Source of the DNA: Candidatus Shapirobacteria bacterium
Lineage (GTDB): Bacteria > Patescibacteriota > Microgenomatia > UBA12405
Assembly: GCA_023245435.1 (NCBI GenBank)
Contig: JAHFKH010000014.1
Span: forward strand, 5,608-20,792
Length of the DNA stretch: 15,185 nt
Reading direction: 5' to 3'
Numbering within the stretch: position 1 is the first letter of the stretch; every line of letters starts with the position of its first letter. The position numbers were made by a program, and so were the translations under genes. Under the pieces are notes generated by a model. The model was not told the origin of the DNA, did not search any database, and saw only the letters and a program-made list of their open reading frames with translations. Shown here piece after piece: positions 6,252 to 14,314 of this stretch.

Positions 6252-7704
6252 CCACATATCCCAACAATGGATCTAATTGATTTCTTGGATCATCACATGT
6301 TTTTTGATCAATTGGCTTTAAAGGTTTTGGTGGAATAATTACACCATATCTTCCAAAAACCTTTGGGTTATCATTTTGACTAATTTGCCATGGAATAGGA
6401 ATGTTATAAACTGGTACACCCTCAATTCCCGGGCGAATCAATTTTACCTTTTGCCACCAAAATAAATATCTATAACCTACCCCTACTCCCGGATCGGCAA
6501 TAAAATTAATTGCCACACAAGGATAGTTATTTCTTATTACATCATTTTTTACAAAATTCACTACCTCCATTTTGTAATAATATGATTCATAATCATCAGA
6601 TTTAGTAAATAACCATTTTAAATTAAAAAATAAATAAACAAATATAAACAAAAATGACAATATTTTATATTTAATTTGTGCCAAAAACACCGCCAACAAT
6701 AATATATATATCGGCAACAAATTTGTAAAATAATATTCAGAGACAATTCTTTTTGAAGTAAACTGAGCCAATAAAATTAAAACATACCATAATCCAAAAA
6801 CGATAAATATATTTTTTGTCAAAATTTTTTTTATAATTAAAAATAAAGAAACAATAAGCAAACCAATCCAATATTGATTTACTCCATTTACATCAAAATC
6901 CCACCATAAACGTTGTTGAAACTCCCTACCCGAAGTCTCAATTACTTTATTGACTTTAAAAAAACCTGTTGGACCACCCTTATCAACATTAATCCCCACT
7001 GTCATCGCTTTTATTTGCGAAAAGTTATGTTTAACTTCAAATACAAAAAATGGTGACATAGTTAGACAAAATATAAATATCGAAATAAATGTTAATTTAA
7101 TATTTTTTTTATCAAAAATAGTTAAAATATTATTATTCGACAAAATGTACCCCAATATTGGTAGGGGTAAAATTGGCAACAGGGCAATGTGTAATTGCCA
7201 CACAAATCCACACAAAAACGCATATAAAGGTAAAACCTTTAAATTACCCCTTAAAGATTCCAATATTGTATATAAAAACCAAACCGACCACAAAACCGTC
7301 GGTTGAGTCGGTACCGACCATCTGTCAAATACTGCTGCCCCAAACGACACACTATATATAAATGCCGCCCATAAACCAGATTTTATTCCAAAATGTTTTT
7401 TAACCACATAATAAAAACTCCAAATAGTCAACAAGCCAATTAATACTGTTGGGATTACCGCCATCATTGGGTTCATATCCCCAATTTTGTAAAATAAAGC
7501 CATTAAATAATAATAAAAACTACCAATAAACACCCCATCTACACTGGTAATTTGACCCACCAATCGATTATGGTGATTAATAACAATATCCTTGGCTATC
7601 CATGAATATAAATCCTGATCATGGGCAAAAGAAAAACCTTTTTCAAAATTATATAATCGAAATATTAAACCTAAAATCAAAATAATTAATAACCAAGCTT
7701 TCAT
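6247..7704 (-). CDS. GT-C (GT39-like) membrane glycosyltransferase, minus strand
   Basis: Polytopic membrane protein of 485 residues from the chosen start. It has TM1 at about 3-17, then the acidic outer-loop motif HDQD (28-31) expected to carry the GT-C catalytic Asp, an aromatic GSFYYYL segment, many further helices and a soluble C-terminal part (about 375-485). The frame stays open to 7758. Met at 7704 is preferred because it leaves a compact signal-like helix (MKAWLL...), avoids overlap with the divergent gene at 7736, and lies six bases after a TGTTATTAT box on the minus strand. It resembles the product of 4825-6246 along its length (DQ-containing loop, a His in a helix near 172, VFEVKHNFSQIKAM at about 221-234). 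An inverted duplication or ancient paralogy is likely. The donor is presumably a polyprenyl-linked sugar; the acceptor is unknown. Confidence 0.8.
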   Translation of the reverse strand: MKAWLLIILILGLIFRLYNFEKGFSFAHDQDLYSWIAKDIVINHHNRLVGQITSVDGVFIGSFYYYLMALFYKIGDMNPMMAVIPTVLIGLLTIWSFYYVVKKHFGIKSGLWAAFIYSVSFGAAVFDRWSVPTQPTVLWSVWFLYTILESLRGNLKVLPLYAFLCGFVWQLHIALLPILPLPILGYILSNNNILTIFDKKNIKLTFISIFIFCLTMSPFFVFEVKHNFSQIKAMTVGINVDKGGPTGFFKVNKVIETSGREFQQRLWWDFDVNGVNQYWIGLLIVSLFLIIKKILTKNIFIVFGLWYVLILLAQFTSKRIVSEYYFTNLLPIYILLLAVFLAQIKYKILSFLFIFVYLFFNLKWLFTKSDDYESYYYKMEVVNFVKNDVIRNNYPCVAINFIADPGVGVGYRYLFWWQKVKLIRPGIEGVPVYNIPIPWQISQNDNPKVFGRYGVIIPPKPLKPIDQKTCDDPRNQLDPLLGYVE

Positions 7705-7719
7705 AATTTGATAATAACA
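7705..7719 (-). promoter_or_regulatory. Extended -10 promoter for the minus-strand gene, predicted leaderless
   Basis: On the minus strand TGTTATTAT (7719 to 7711) is followed by six bases (CAAATT) and the ATG at 7704. The geometry equals the boxes at 1037 and 4115, with one mismatch to TATAAT. It supports the choice of 7704 as the start codon. Promoter activity is inferred. Confidence 0.5.
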
Positions 7720-7721
7720 CT

Positions 7722-7735
7722 TATAATCAAATATC
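7722..7735 (+). promoter_or_regulatory. -10 box (TATAAT) of the divergent glycan operon
   Basis: TATAAT at 7722-7727 is a perfect -10 hexamer lying eight bases before the ATG at 7736. There is no TG extension and no good -35 (TTTCAT at 7699-7704 is the 17-base-spaced candidate). The transcription start would fall at or within a few bases of the ATG. The box is almost back to back with the minus-strand promoter, so the two units share a 31-base divergent control region. Confidence 0.5.
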
Positions 7736-8497
7736 ATGCAATCAATAAGTGTCATCATTCCTTGCTATAACGAAGAAGCCAATCTTAAAAGGGGAGTCCT
7801 AAAGGAAGTTGAAAGTTACTTAAATACTCAAAAATTCAAATGGGAAGTAATAATTGGCAACGATCAATCAACCGATAACAGTCTTAAATTAGTCACCGAA
7901 TTTGTACAAAACAAACCAAAATTTAAAGTATTAAATTTACCCAAGGGCGGTAAAGCTGGAGCGCTATGGGGTGGTATTCAGCAAGCCAAAAACGATATCG
8001 TTTTGTTTACCGATATGGACCAGTCCACTCCACTTGGTGAACTTTCAAAACTTCTCCCATATTTTGACCAAGGTTACGACGTTGTTATTGGTTCACGAGG
8101 CCATCATCGTGAAGGTAATTCAATATTGCGTAAATTAGGTTCGCGCGTATTTATGACTGCTCGAAATATTCTACTTCGCACCAATATCGCTGATACTCAA
8201 TGTGGTTTTAAAGCCATAAAAAGGGAATTAGCCCAAGAAATATTTCCCAAATTAGCCGTTATTAAAAATATTCAAAATAGATCTGGGTGGAAAGTATCCG
8301 CCTACGATGTTGAAATGTTATTAATTGCCCAAAAATTAGGACATAAAATTAAAGAAATTGAAGTTGATTGGCGTAATGAAGATATTAGCACCACCAAGGG
8401 TGATGCTAATGCTCGTTATATAAATGAATCAAAAGAAATGGCATTAGAAGTATGGCGAATCTTTTTAAATAATATAAAAGGTGTTTATGATCAATAA
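7736..8497 (+). CDS. Glycosyltransferase family 2 (DPM1/ALG5-like)
   Basis: GT-A fold enzyme of 253 residues without obvious membrane helices. Motifs are PCYNEE (9-14), GNDQSTD (41-47, a variant of the usual NDGSTD), KGGKAGAL (70-77), the metal-binding DMDQSTP (93-99), GSRGHHREGN (119-128), DTQCGFKA (153-160) and DVEML (191-195). The GSR...R plus DTQCGFK pattern is characteristic of ALG5/DPM1-type enzymes that load glucose, mannose or related sugars onto polyprenyl phosphate. It differs clearly from the GT2 at 4130, so the locus probably makes two different lipid-linked sugars. It is the first gene of the plus-strand operon running to the window end and overlaps the next gene by 11 bases. The specific sugar is unknown. 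Confidence 0.88.
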   Translation: MQSISVIIPCYNEEANLKRGVLKEVESYLNTQKFKWEVIIGNDQSTDNSLKLVTEFVQNKPKFKVLNLPKGGKAGALWGGIQQAKNDIVLFTDMDQSTPLGELSKLLPYFDQGYDVVIGSRGHHREGNSILRKLGSRVFMTARNILLRTNIADTQCGFKAIKRELAQEIFPKLAVIKNIQNRSGWKVSAYDVEMLLIAQKLGHKIKEIEVDWRNEDISTTKGDANARYINESKEMALEVWRIFLNNIKGVYDQ

Positions 8498-9977
8498 AAA
8501 ATTTATTTTTCTATTTGTTTTCATTTCAATTTTATACTTCATTACTCGTCTAATAAATTTAACCGCCATTCCTATTTTTGGTGATGAAGCTATTTATTTG
8601 CGTTGGTCTCAAATTATAAAGAATGTTGAAACACTTAGATTTATTCCCTTAAATGATGGCAAACAACCTTTATATATGTGGCTGGTTGTACCACTGTTAA
8701 AATATTTTTCACCACTAATTGCCGGGCGATTATTATCAATTATTTCTGGTTATTTTATTTTATTGTCTCTAATAATTTTGTTTTCAATTTATCAGAATTT
8801 TTCATCCAAAAAAAATAAGCCTCAATTATTTTTGCTAGAATCAATCCAAAAAAATATTTATACCAATATCATTCCTGCTTTAATTTATATATTTTTGCCA
8901 TTTAGTTTCTTCTTTGATCGGCTAGCTGTCCCTGACAACCTTTTATCATTGTTTGGGTTGTTGTCAATAATATTTACTATTTTATTAATAAAATTTCCTC
9001 GTTTAGATCTATCAATGTTATTAGGTTTAATGTTGGGTTTAACCTGGATTACCAAATCTCCCGCTATCTATTTTGTAGTTTTGTCTATTTTTGGTTTTTT
9101 GTTTATGGGAAATATAAAAAAAATTTATTATCCTATAATTTCTATAACATTTGCCTATTCTATTTATAACTTGCTTCGATTAGGTCCACAATTTCATCAA
9201 ATTGCTTTACGTAATTTAGATTATATCTGGCCAATATCCGAAATTATTAAGCATCCATTTGATCCATTAAAGCCACATTTTTTTGATTTGATTAATTTGT
9301 ATATAAAATATATTTCCCTACCTTTTATATTAGTATTCTTTATAAATTTTAAAAAACTAAATAAATTATATATTTTTATTTTAGCCATATTTTTATTACC
9401 CTTAATTGCCAATCTGGCCATAGCCAAGGTTTTTACTGGTCGTTATATTTTGTTTACCATCCCATATTTAATTATCTTATTATCGATCGGTACCGTCAAT
9501 TTACTTCAAAAATTTAAATATTCATTATTTTTCATTTCGTTATTGTTTATATTCAATCTATTTTATATTTATCAACTTAGCTTTACTCCATATGCTGTTA
9601 AATTACCTTCAACCGAGTCAGGTTACACTTCGGGTTGGACTGCAGGTTGGGGGATTAGTTCAATTGCCAAATATTTAATCAACGAATCCAAAACCCACAA
9701 TGTAATTGTTGGAACCGAAGGTTATTTTGGAACCTTTCCCGACGGCTTGCAAATCTATACCGATAGTATTCCTCAACTTACCGTTTTTGGAGTCGACAAT
9801 GATTTGGTCAATATTCCCAGTAAATTAATTGATGCTCGGTTACATGGCGATTCTGTTTATGTCATCAAAAATTCTTCAACTAATGTGTTTAATCCCGAAT
9901 CATTATCAAAATTAAATTTAATTAAATCATATATAAAGCCAGATGGAGGGGCTATACTTTTATATCAACTAATATGA
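8487..9977 (+). CDS. GT39/ArnT-like membrane glycosyltransferase
   Basis: Polytopic membrane protein of 496 residues. TM1 (about 6-23) is followed by the outer loop PIFGDEAIYLRW, with the GDEA motif at 32-35, and then DGKQPLYMW (57-65). This Asp-Glu motif and the later K.PLY.W segment are the hallmark of GT39/PMT and ArnT-type GT-C enzymes that use polyprenyl-phosphate sugars. The C-terminal region (about 375-496) is soluble with a TSGWTAGWGI segment. ATG at 8487 is chosen over the in-frame GTG at 8481. It is preceded by AAGGTG (8478-8483), one of the few Shine-Dalgarno-like strings in the window, although only three bases separate it from the ATG. The gene overlaps its upstream neighbour by 11 bases and its downstream neighbour by 4 (ATGA). 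Confidence 0.85.
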   Translation: MINKKFIFLFVFISILYFITRLINLTAIPIFGDEAIYLRWSQIIKNVETLRFIPLNDGKQPLYMWLVVPLLKYFSPLIAGRLLSIISGYFILLSLIILFSIYQNFSSKKNKPQLFLLESIQKNIYTNIIPALIYIFLPFSFFFDRLAVPDNLLSLFGLLSIIFTILLIKFPRLDLSMLLGLMLGLTWITKSPAIYFVVLSIFGFLFMGNIKKIYYPIISITFAYSIYNLLRLGPQFHQIALRNLDYIWPISEIIKHPFDPLKPHFFDLINLYIKYISLPFILVFFINFKKLNKLYIFILAIFLLPLIANLAIAKVFTGRYILFTIPYLIILLSIGTVNLLQKFKYSLFFISLLFIFNLFYIYQLSFTPYAVKLPSTESGYTSGWTAGWGISSIAKYLINESKTHNVIVGTEGYFGTFPDGLQIYTDSIPQLTVFGVDNDLVNIPSKLIDARLHGDSVYVIKNSSTNVFNPESLSKLNLIKSYIKPDGGAILLYQLI

Positions 9978-11215
9978 AATATAAATTAAAATTTATAGCT
10001 CCAATTATTATTGCAATATTAATACGATTTTTTTTAATGTCGTTTACTTATCATCCAGATATTGCCGGACAGAGTCTGTCATCATATTTCTGGGGATTTA
10101 AAAATATTACCAATGTCTACGAACATTTATTATCCCTTCCATCAAATCATCCACTGGTCGCCAATTTTGGCGTTAACGATATTTTTATTTATCCACCTCT
10201 AACTTATTTCACTCTTGGAACTTTTCAAAAAATATTTGCTTTTACTGGACTTCAAAGTTTTCTTGAAACAGTCATGACAGGCGTCAACATTTATAAGATC
10301 CAAAATCTTTCATTATACTTATTTATATTAAAACTTCCTTATATATTTTTTGATTTTGGTACAGCTTACATTCTTTACAAATATTTTAAAAAACAAAAAA
10401 CAAAATATTTAGCTTTTATGTTATGGCTTTTTAATCCAGTCACATTATATGCCACGTTTTGTATGGGGGTTTTTGATATTATACCTGTATTTTTTACAGT
10501 TTTATCAGTTTATTATTTAAAGAAAAATAAACTAGCATCATCTGCCTTATTTATGGGTGTAGGAATAGCGTTCAAAATGTACCCCATATTTTTATTGCCC
10601 TTTATAATATTCAAATCAGACAAATGGTTAGACCGTATTAAACTTGGAATAATTTCTTTTTTTCCGATTATTATTACTAATTTACCATTTATATTTTCTT
10701 CTGCTTATAGATATATGGTATTTTCTCCAAAAAGCCAAAAAATGTTTTATATGGAATGGATGTTATCAGGCGCCGAAGGTATATTTCCGTTTTTATTAAT
10801 ACTATGTTTACTTTATTTGTTTTCTCAAAACAAAAAATTAAAGCCAAAATTTTACGTTTCTTATTTTACAGCCATGTTTTTATTATTATTTTCCGTTACT
10901 CACTATCATCCACAATGGTTTATCTGGATTACCCCATTTTTAATAATTGAATTATTAAACTACAAGTTTAAAGAAGCTTGGATATATGTCGGATTATTAT
11001 CTATATATATATTTATTATATTTACGTTTGAAAATTCACTATCTATTGGTTTATTTGCCCCACTTAATAATTCTTTAGCTAATTTTGTTGGCACACAATT
11101 AATAATTACCAAGTCCACAGATATAAATCTTCTAAAAAGCTATTTTAGAAGTATTTTTGCTGGCATATCGTTATATTTAACATACACACATTTAAAAAAA
11201 AGTGTTAAAAAATAG
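9974..11215 (+). CDS. GT-C membrane glycosyltransferase (GT87/PIG-M-like)
   Basis: Polytopic membrane protein of 413 residues. TM1 (about 7-22) is followed by an outer-loop HPD motif (27-29), a likely catalytic Asp, and a long loop reaching IYPPLTYF. Later segments FDFGTAYILYKYF, LWLFNPVTLY and FKMYPIFLLPF are typical of the alpha-mannosyltransferase-like GT87/PIG-M group of GT-C enzymes. These add hexoses from polyprenyl-phosphate donors at the outer membrane face. There is no large soluble C-terminal domain. The start overlaps the previous stop as ATGA, and the stop lies 14 bases inside the next gene, so translation is probably coupled throughout. Codons are more A+T-rich than in the neighbouring flippase gene (GCC is about 40% of Ala codons by hand count). 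Confidence 0.78.
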   Translation: MKYKLKFIAPIIIAILIRFFLMSFTYHPDIAGQSLSSYFWGFKNITNVYEHLLSLPSNHPLVANFGVNDIFIYPPLTYFTLGTFQKIFAFTGLQSFLETVMTGVNIYKIQNLSLYLFILKLPYIFFDFGTAYILYKYFKKQKTKYLAFMLWLFNPVTLYATFCMGVFDIIPVFFTVLSVYYLKKNKLASSALFMGVGIAFKMYPIFLLPFIIFKSDKWLDRIKLGIISFFPIIITNLPFIFSSAYRYMVFSPKSQKMFYMEWMLSGAEGIFPFLLILCLLYLFSQNKKLKPKFYVSYFTAMFLLLFSVTHYHPQWFIWITPFLIIELLNYKFKEAWIYVGLLSIYIFIIFTFENSLSIGLFAPLNNSLANFVGTQLIITKSTDINLLKSYFRSIFAGISLYLTYTHLKKSVKK

Positions 11216-12887
11216 ATTTTTCATTCCAATTTTACTGTTGATATTATTATTACCCGCCTTTTACTTTTTTCTAAAACCAGGAATTTACTGGAATATGCAC
11301 GATGACATGCAAATTATTCGTCAATTAGATTTTGAAAAATGTATTTATGATGGGCAAATACCCTGTCGATGGACACCCGATTTAGGTTATGAATATGGCT
11401 ACCCTTTGTTTAATTTTTACCCCCCTTTACCCTACATTATTGGTCAAATATTTAGATTTTTACAATTTTCTTTTATTGATACCATCAAATTAGTTGCCGC
11501 TACCCAAATAATATTAACCGCTGTATTTATGTATATTTTAGCCAAATCATTAACTGGCCGATTAGGTGGTATCGTCAGTGCTATTTTTTATACTTACGCT
11601 CCATACCATGCTGTAAATATATATATTCGTGGTGCTATGAATGAAGCCTGGGCGTCAACCTTTTTTCCTCTCGTCTTATATTTTATTCGGAAACTAATAT
11701 TAAAACCAAATATAGAAAATATTTTTGGTCTTGCAATTTCGTTTAATGCAATCCTTTTATCTCACAATCCTATGGCTATGATTTTTGCCCCAATCTGTTT
11801 GATATGGGCTATATTTTGGATTTTAGAGTCAAAAAATATTAAAAATACATTAATTTATAAAAATTTATTTTTATCTGCAATTTTATCTTTATCATTAACA
11901 TCATTTTTTACACTACCACTATTATTTGAAACAAAATTAGTTCAAGTTGATTCTATGTTTTCAGGATATTACAATTATTCAGTTCATTTCGCAACTTTTT
12001 ATCAATTATTTATAAGTAATTTTTGGGGTGATGGGCCATCAGTGTGGGGTATAGATGATAAAATGTCCTTTATGATTGGTTATTTACATTGGATAATACC
12101 GCTAATTATGTTTATATTGTCATCAATTAAATATTACAAAACAAAAAAAAATATATATCTAATACCTTTAGGATTATTTATCTTTGGGTTAGGCTATGCC
12201 TTTATGGCTCACGAGAGATCGACCTTTATTTGGATGTTAATTTCTCCAATCCAAAAAGTACAATTTCCATGGCGTTTTTTAAATATTGTAATTTTTATTA
12301 TGTCACTAACAGTTGCTTATATAGGGCTATTTATTAAAAATAGAATAATAATACTATTATTAATTATTTCAGTTATATTGATTAATTTTCAATATTTTTA
12401 TCCAATTCATAGTGGACCTATATCAGATTCACAAAAATTATCAGGTGAAAGTTGGCGATTATTAACGACTGCTAGTATATATGATTATCTTCCAAAAACG
12501 GCTAAAATTGCTGGGAAAAAAGCTGCACAACCGTATTTAGATGAAATTACTCCAAATTCCACAAAATATGAAATAAGTGGGCAGAAAAAAGGTACCGATT
12601 GGGTGTTTTATAATTTAAATTTAAAATCAGAAGCAATGATCACTTTACCTGTTTTAGGATTTCCTAATTTTAAGTTATTTGATTTTGGAAAAGAAATAAA
12701 ATATTCAATTGAACCTGAATTAGGTCGAATAACTGTAAACTTATCAGCTGGAGATCATCAATTATATTTAAAATTATTCAATACTTCAATCAGAACAACA
12801 GCAAATATAATTTCATTATTGGCTTGGAGCTTAATCATTACTTACTATTTATATAGTTTATGGAAGAAATTGAAATTGAAAAAATAA
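11202..12887 (+). CDS. YfhO/PTPS-related polytopic membrane protein (putative GT-C)
   Basis: 561-residue membrane protein starting with GTG; there is no ATG that keeps the first helix. TM1 (about 6-24) is followed by an MHDDMQ loop (32-37), then YGYPLFNFYPPLPY (65-78) and YIRGAMNEAW (141-150). These blocks are typical of the family annotated as 6-pyruvoyl-tetrahydropterin synthase-related membrane proteins and of YfhO-like proteins. Both are thought to be GT-C-type glycosyltransferases. The C-terminal part (about 400-535) is a soluble beta-rich domain with an LPVLGFPNFKLF motif and a GDHQLYLKLF strand, followed by a last membrane helix and a basic tail. Ala codons here are mostly GCT/GCA (GCC about 7 of 31 by hand), unlike the flanking flippase gene. 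This may signal a different origin. It overlaps its neighbours by 14 and 28 bases. Confidence 0.8.
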   Translation: MLKNRFFIPILLLILLLPAFYFFLKPGIYWNMHDDMQIIRQLDFEKCIYDGQIPCRWTPDLGYEYGYPLFNFYPPLPYIIGQIFRFLQFSFIDTIKLVAATQIILTAVFMYILAKSLTGRLGGIVSAIFYTYAPYHAVNIYIRGAMNEAWASTFFPLVLYFIRKLILKPNIENIFGLAISFNAILLSHNPMAMIFAPICLIWAIFWILESKNIKNTLIYKNLFLSAILSLSLTSFFTLPLLFETKLVQVDSMFSGYYNYSVHFATFYQLFISNFWGDGPSVWGIDDKMSFMIGYLHWIIPLIMFILSSIKYYKTKKNIYLIPLGLFIFGLGYAFMAHERSTFIWMLISPIQKVQFPWRFLNIVIFIMSLTVAYIGLFIKNRIIILLLIISVILINFQYFYPIHSGPISDSQKLSGESWRLLTTASIYDYLPKTAKIAGKKAAQPYLDEITPNSTKYEISGQKKGTDWVFYNLNLKSEAMITLPVLGFPNFKLFDFGKEIKYSIEPELGRITVNLSAGDHQLYLKLFNTSIRTTANIISLLAWSLIITYYLYSLWKKLKLKK

Positions 12888-14314
12888 AATCCAAAACAGC
12901 CAAAAATTTTTTATATTTATCGGTTCGTAACTTTGGAATTCAAATTATTACTACCATTGGATTTTTTATATTAACCATTATTTTAGGCGCCGGTGAAGTT
13001 GGTTTATTTGCCATTGTTGCCGAATCTATAGCAATTTTAGGTTATTTTTCTGATATTGGTTTGGCCTCTGCCCTAATCCAACAAAAGCATGAAGTCGAAA
13101 CAAAAGATCTTCGAGTAACTTTTACCATCCAACAAATTTTGGTAGTTATTGGTCTAATCATAGTTGCTATTATTTATCCAAGTATTGCCCAATCAAAAGG
13201 TTATGGTAGTAAAGAATTTACCATTCTCTTATCTTTGTGTTTTTCTTTTATTGCGGCCTCGCTCAAAACTATCCCTTCAGTATTACTTGAAAGAAAACTT
13301 GATTTTCAAAAATTATCACTGGTAGATATTGTTGAAAATATTTTATTTTATTTAATTGCCGTCATTTTTGCTCTATTTGGTTTTGGAGTTTATTCCTATG
13401 CTATTGCCACATTTATCAAAAGTTTAGTCGGCTTAATTATTATTTATCGCCTTCAGTGGTGGGATATTGGAATTGGATTTTCGTTTGAAACTACCAAAAA
13501 ATTGATGTCCTATGGTCTTCCGTTTCAGGCCAATTCGCTGATTGCCGTGGCCAAAGATAGACTTTCAAATTTATTAGTCGCCGGTATTATTGGACGCGAA
13601 TCATTTGGCTTACTTTCCTGGGCCCAAAAAGGTCCTCGCATCCCTCTATCATTTATGGATGCCATTATGAAAATAACTTTTCCCACCTTTTCACGAATTC
13701 AAGATAATCCAGAATTATTAAAAAAATCAATTACCAAAAGCATATATTTTATTGCCCTAATTGTGTTTCCATTATTGGCAGGTATTGCTTTAATATCAAA
13801 TGATATTATCAATTTAATTCCCAAGTACACCAAATGGCAACCAGCTGTTGTTCCACTATATTTTTATGCCATTTCCTATGCCATAGCCGCCATTACTACA
13901 CCTATTACCAATGCCTTTAATGCCATTGGTAAAATAAAAACTACTACTAAATTAATGATCATGTGGACGGTTTTAACCTGGATTTTTTACCCAATTTTAA
14001 GCTTAAAATTTGGATATTATGGCACCTCGATTGCCGCTTTAATAGTTGGATCAAGTTCATTTGTCGTCTGGATATTAGCCAAAAAATATTTTGATACCAA
14101 CATTTTTAGTATTATTATTCATCCATCTATCGCTACCGTTTCTTTTATTATTTTAAGTTTATCTGCCACCTTTTATATTGATAACACCATTTTAAAAATA
14201 GTTATTAAAGTGTTAATTAGTGTCATTGTTTATTGTTTTTATTTGTGGCTTTGGTCAAAAGATGATTTATTATGGTTTTTAAAACAAGCCAAATGGTTAA
14301 AAAAACAACAATAA
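12860..14314 (+). CDS. Wzx-type oligosaccharide flippase
   Basis: Predicted polysaccharide biosynthesis (PST/MOP superfamily) flippase of 484 residues with about 12-14 membrane helices. Recognition rests on the N-terminal FLYLSVRNFGIQ segment, IILGAGEVGLFAIVAES, SDIGLASALIQQ, LERKLDFQKLSLVDIVEN and YGLPFQANSL. These resemble the WzxC/TuaB/RfbX type of lipid-linked oligosaccharide exporters. It would move polyprenyl-linked glycan units from the cytoplasmic to the outer face, complementing the GT2 and GT-C enzymes around it. The gene starts inside the previous one (28-base overlap) and ends 22 bases inside the next, with no Shine-Dalgarno. GCC is used for about three quarters of Ala codons by hand count, contrasting with the two genes before it. 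Confidence 0.9.
   Translation: MEEIEIEKIKSKTAKNFLYLSVRNFGIQIITTIGFFILTIILGAGEVGLFAIVAESIAILGYFSDIGLASALIQQKHEVETKDLRVTFTIQQILVVIGLIIVAIIYPSIAQSKGYGSKEFTILLSLCFSFIAASLKTIPSVLLERKLDFQKLSLVDIVENILFYLIAVIFALFGFGVYSYAIATFIKSLVGLIIIYRLQWWDIGIGFSFETTKKLMSYGLPFQANSLIAVAKDRLSNLLVAGIIGRESFGLLSWAQKGPRIPLSFMDAIMKITFPTFSRIQDNPELLKKSITKSIYFIALIVFPLLAGIALISNDIINLIPKYTKWQPAVVPLYFYAISYAIAAITTPITNAFNAIGKIKTTTKLMIMWTVLTWIFYPILSLKFGYYGTSIAALIVGSSSFVVWILAKKYFDTNIFSIIIHPSIATVSFIILSLSATFYIDNTILKIVIKVLISVIVYCFYLWLWSKDDLLWFLKQAKWLKKQQ

Noticed and set aside
6235..6253. Bidirectional terminator at the convergent junction
   Set aside because: The only pairing is an A/T palindrome with a 4-base GGAA/TTCC flank and no T-tract, so a stable terminator hairpin is not supported.
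6950..7361. Two overlapping plus-strand open frames (6950-7306 and 7158-7361)
   Set aside because: They lie antisense to the conserved membrane part of the gene at 6247-7704, show no family motif, and overlap each other in different frames. They look like chance frames in A+T-rich DNA.
7705..7758. Longer start (Met at 7758) for the minus-strand glycosyltransferase
   Set aside because: It would overlap the divergent GT2 gene and add a polar, Cys/Tyr-rich 18-residue stretch before the first helix. Met at 7704 is preceded by the six-base-spaced -10 box and gives a normal N-terminus.
9953..9958. TATACT upstream of the gene at 9974 as an internal promoter
   Set aside because: It is 15 bases from the ATG, lacks the TG extension and lies within the coding end of the upstream gene. 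The ATGA overlap already explains expression.
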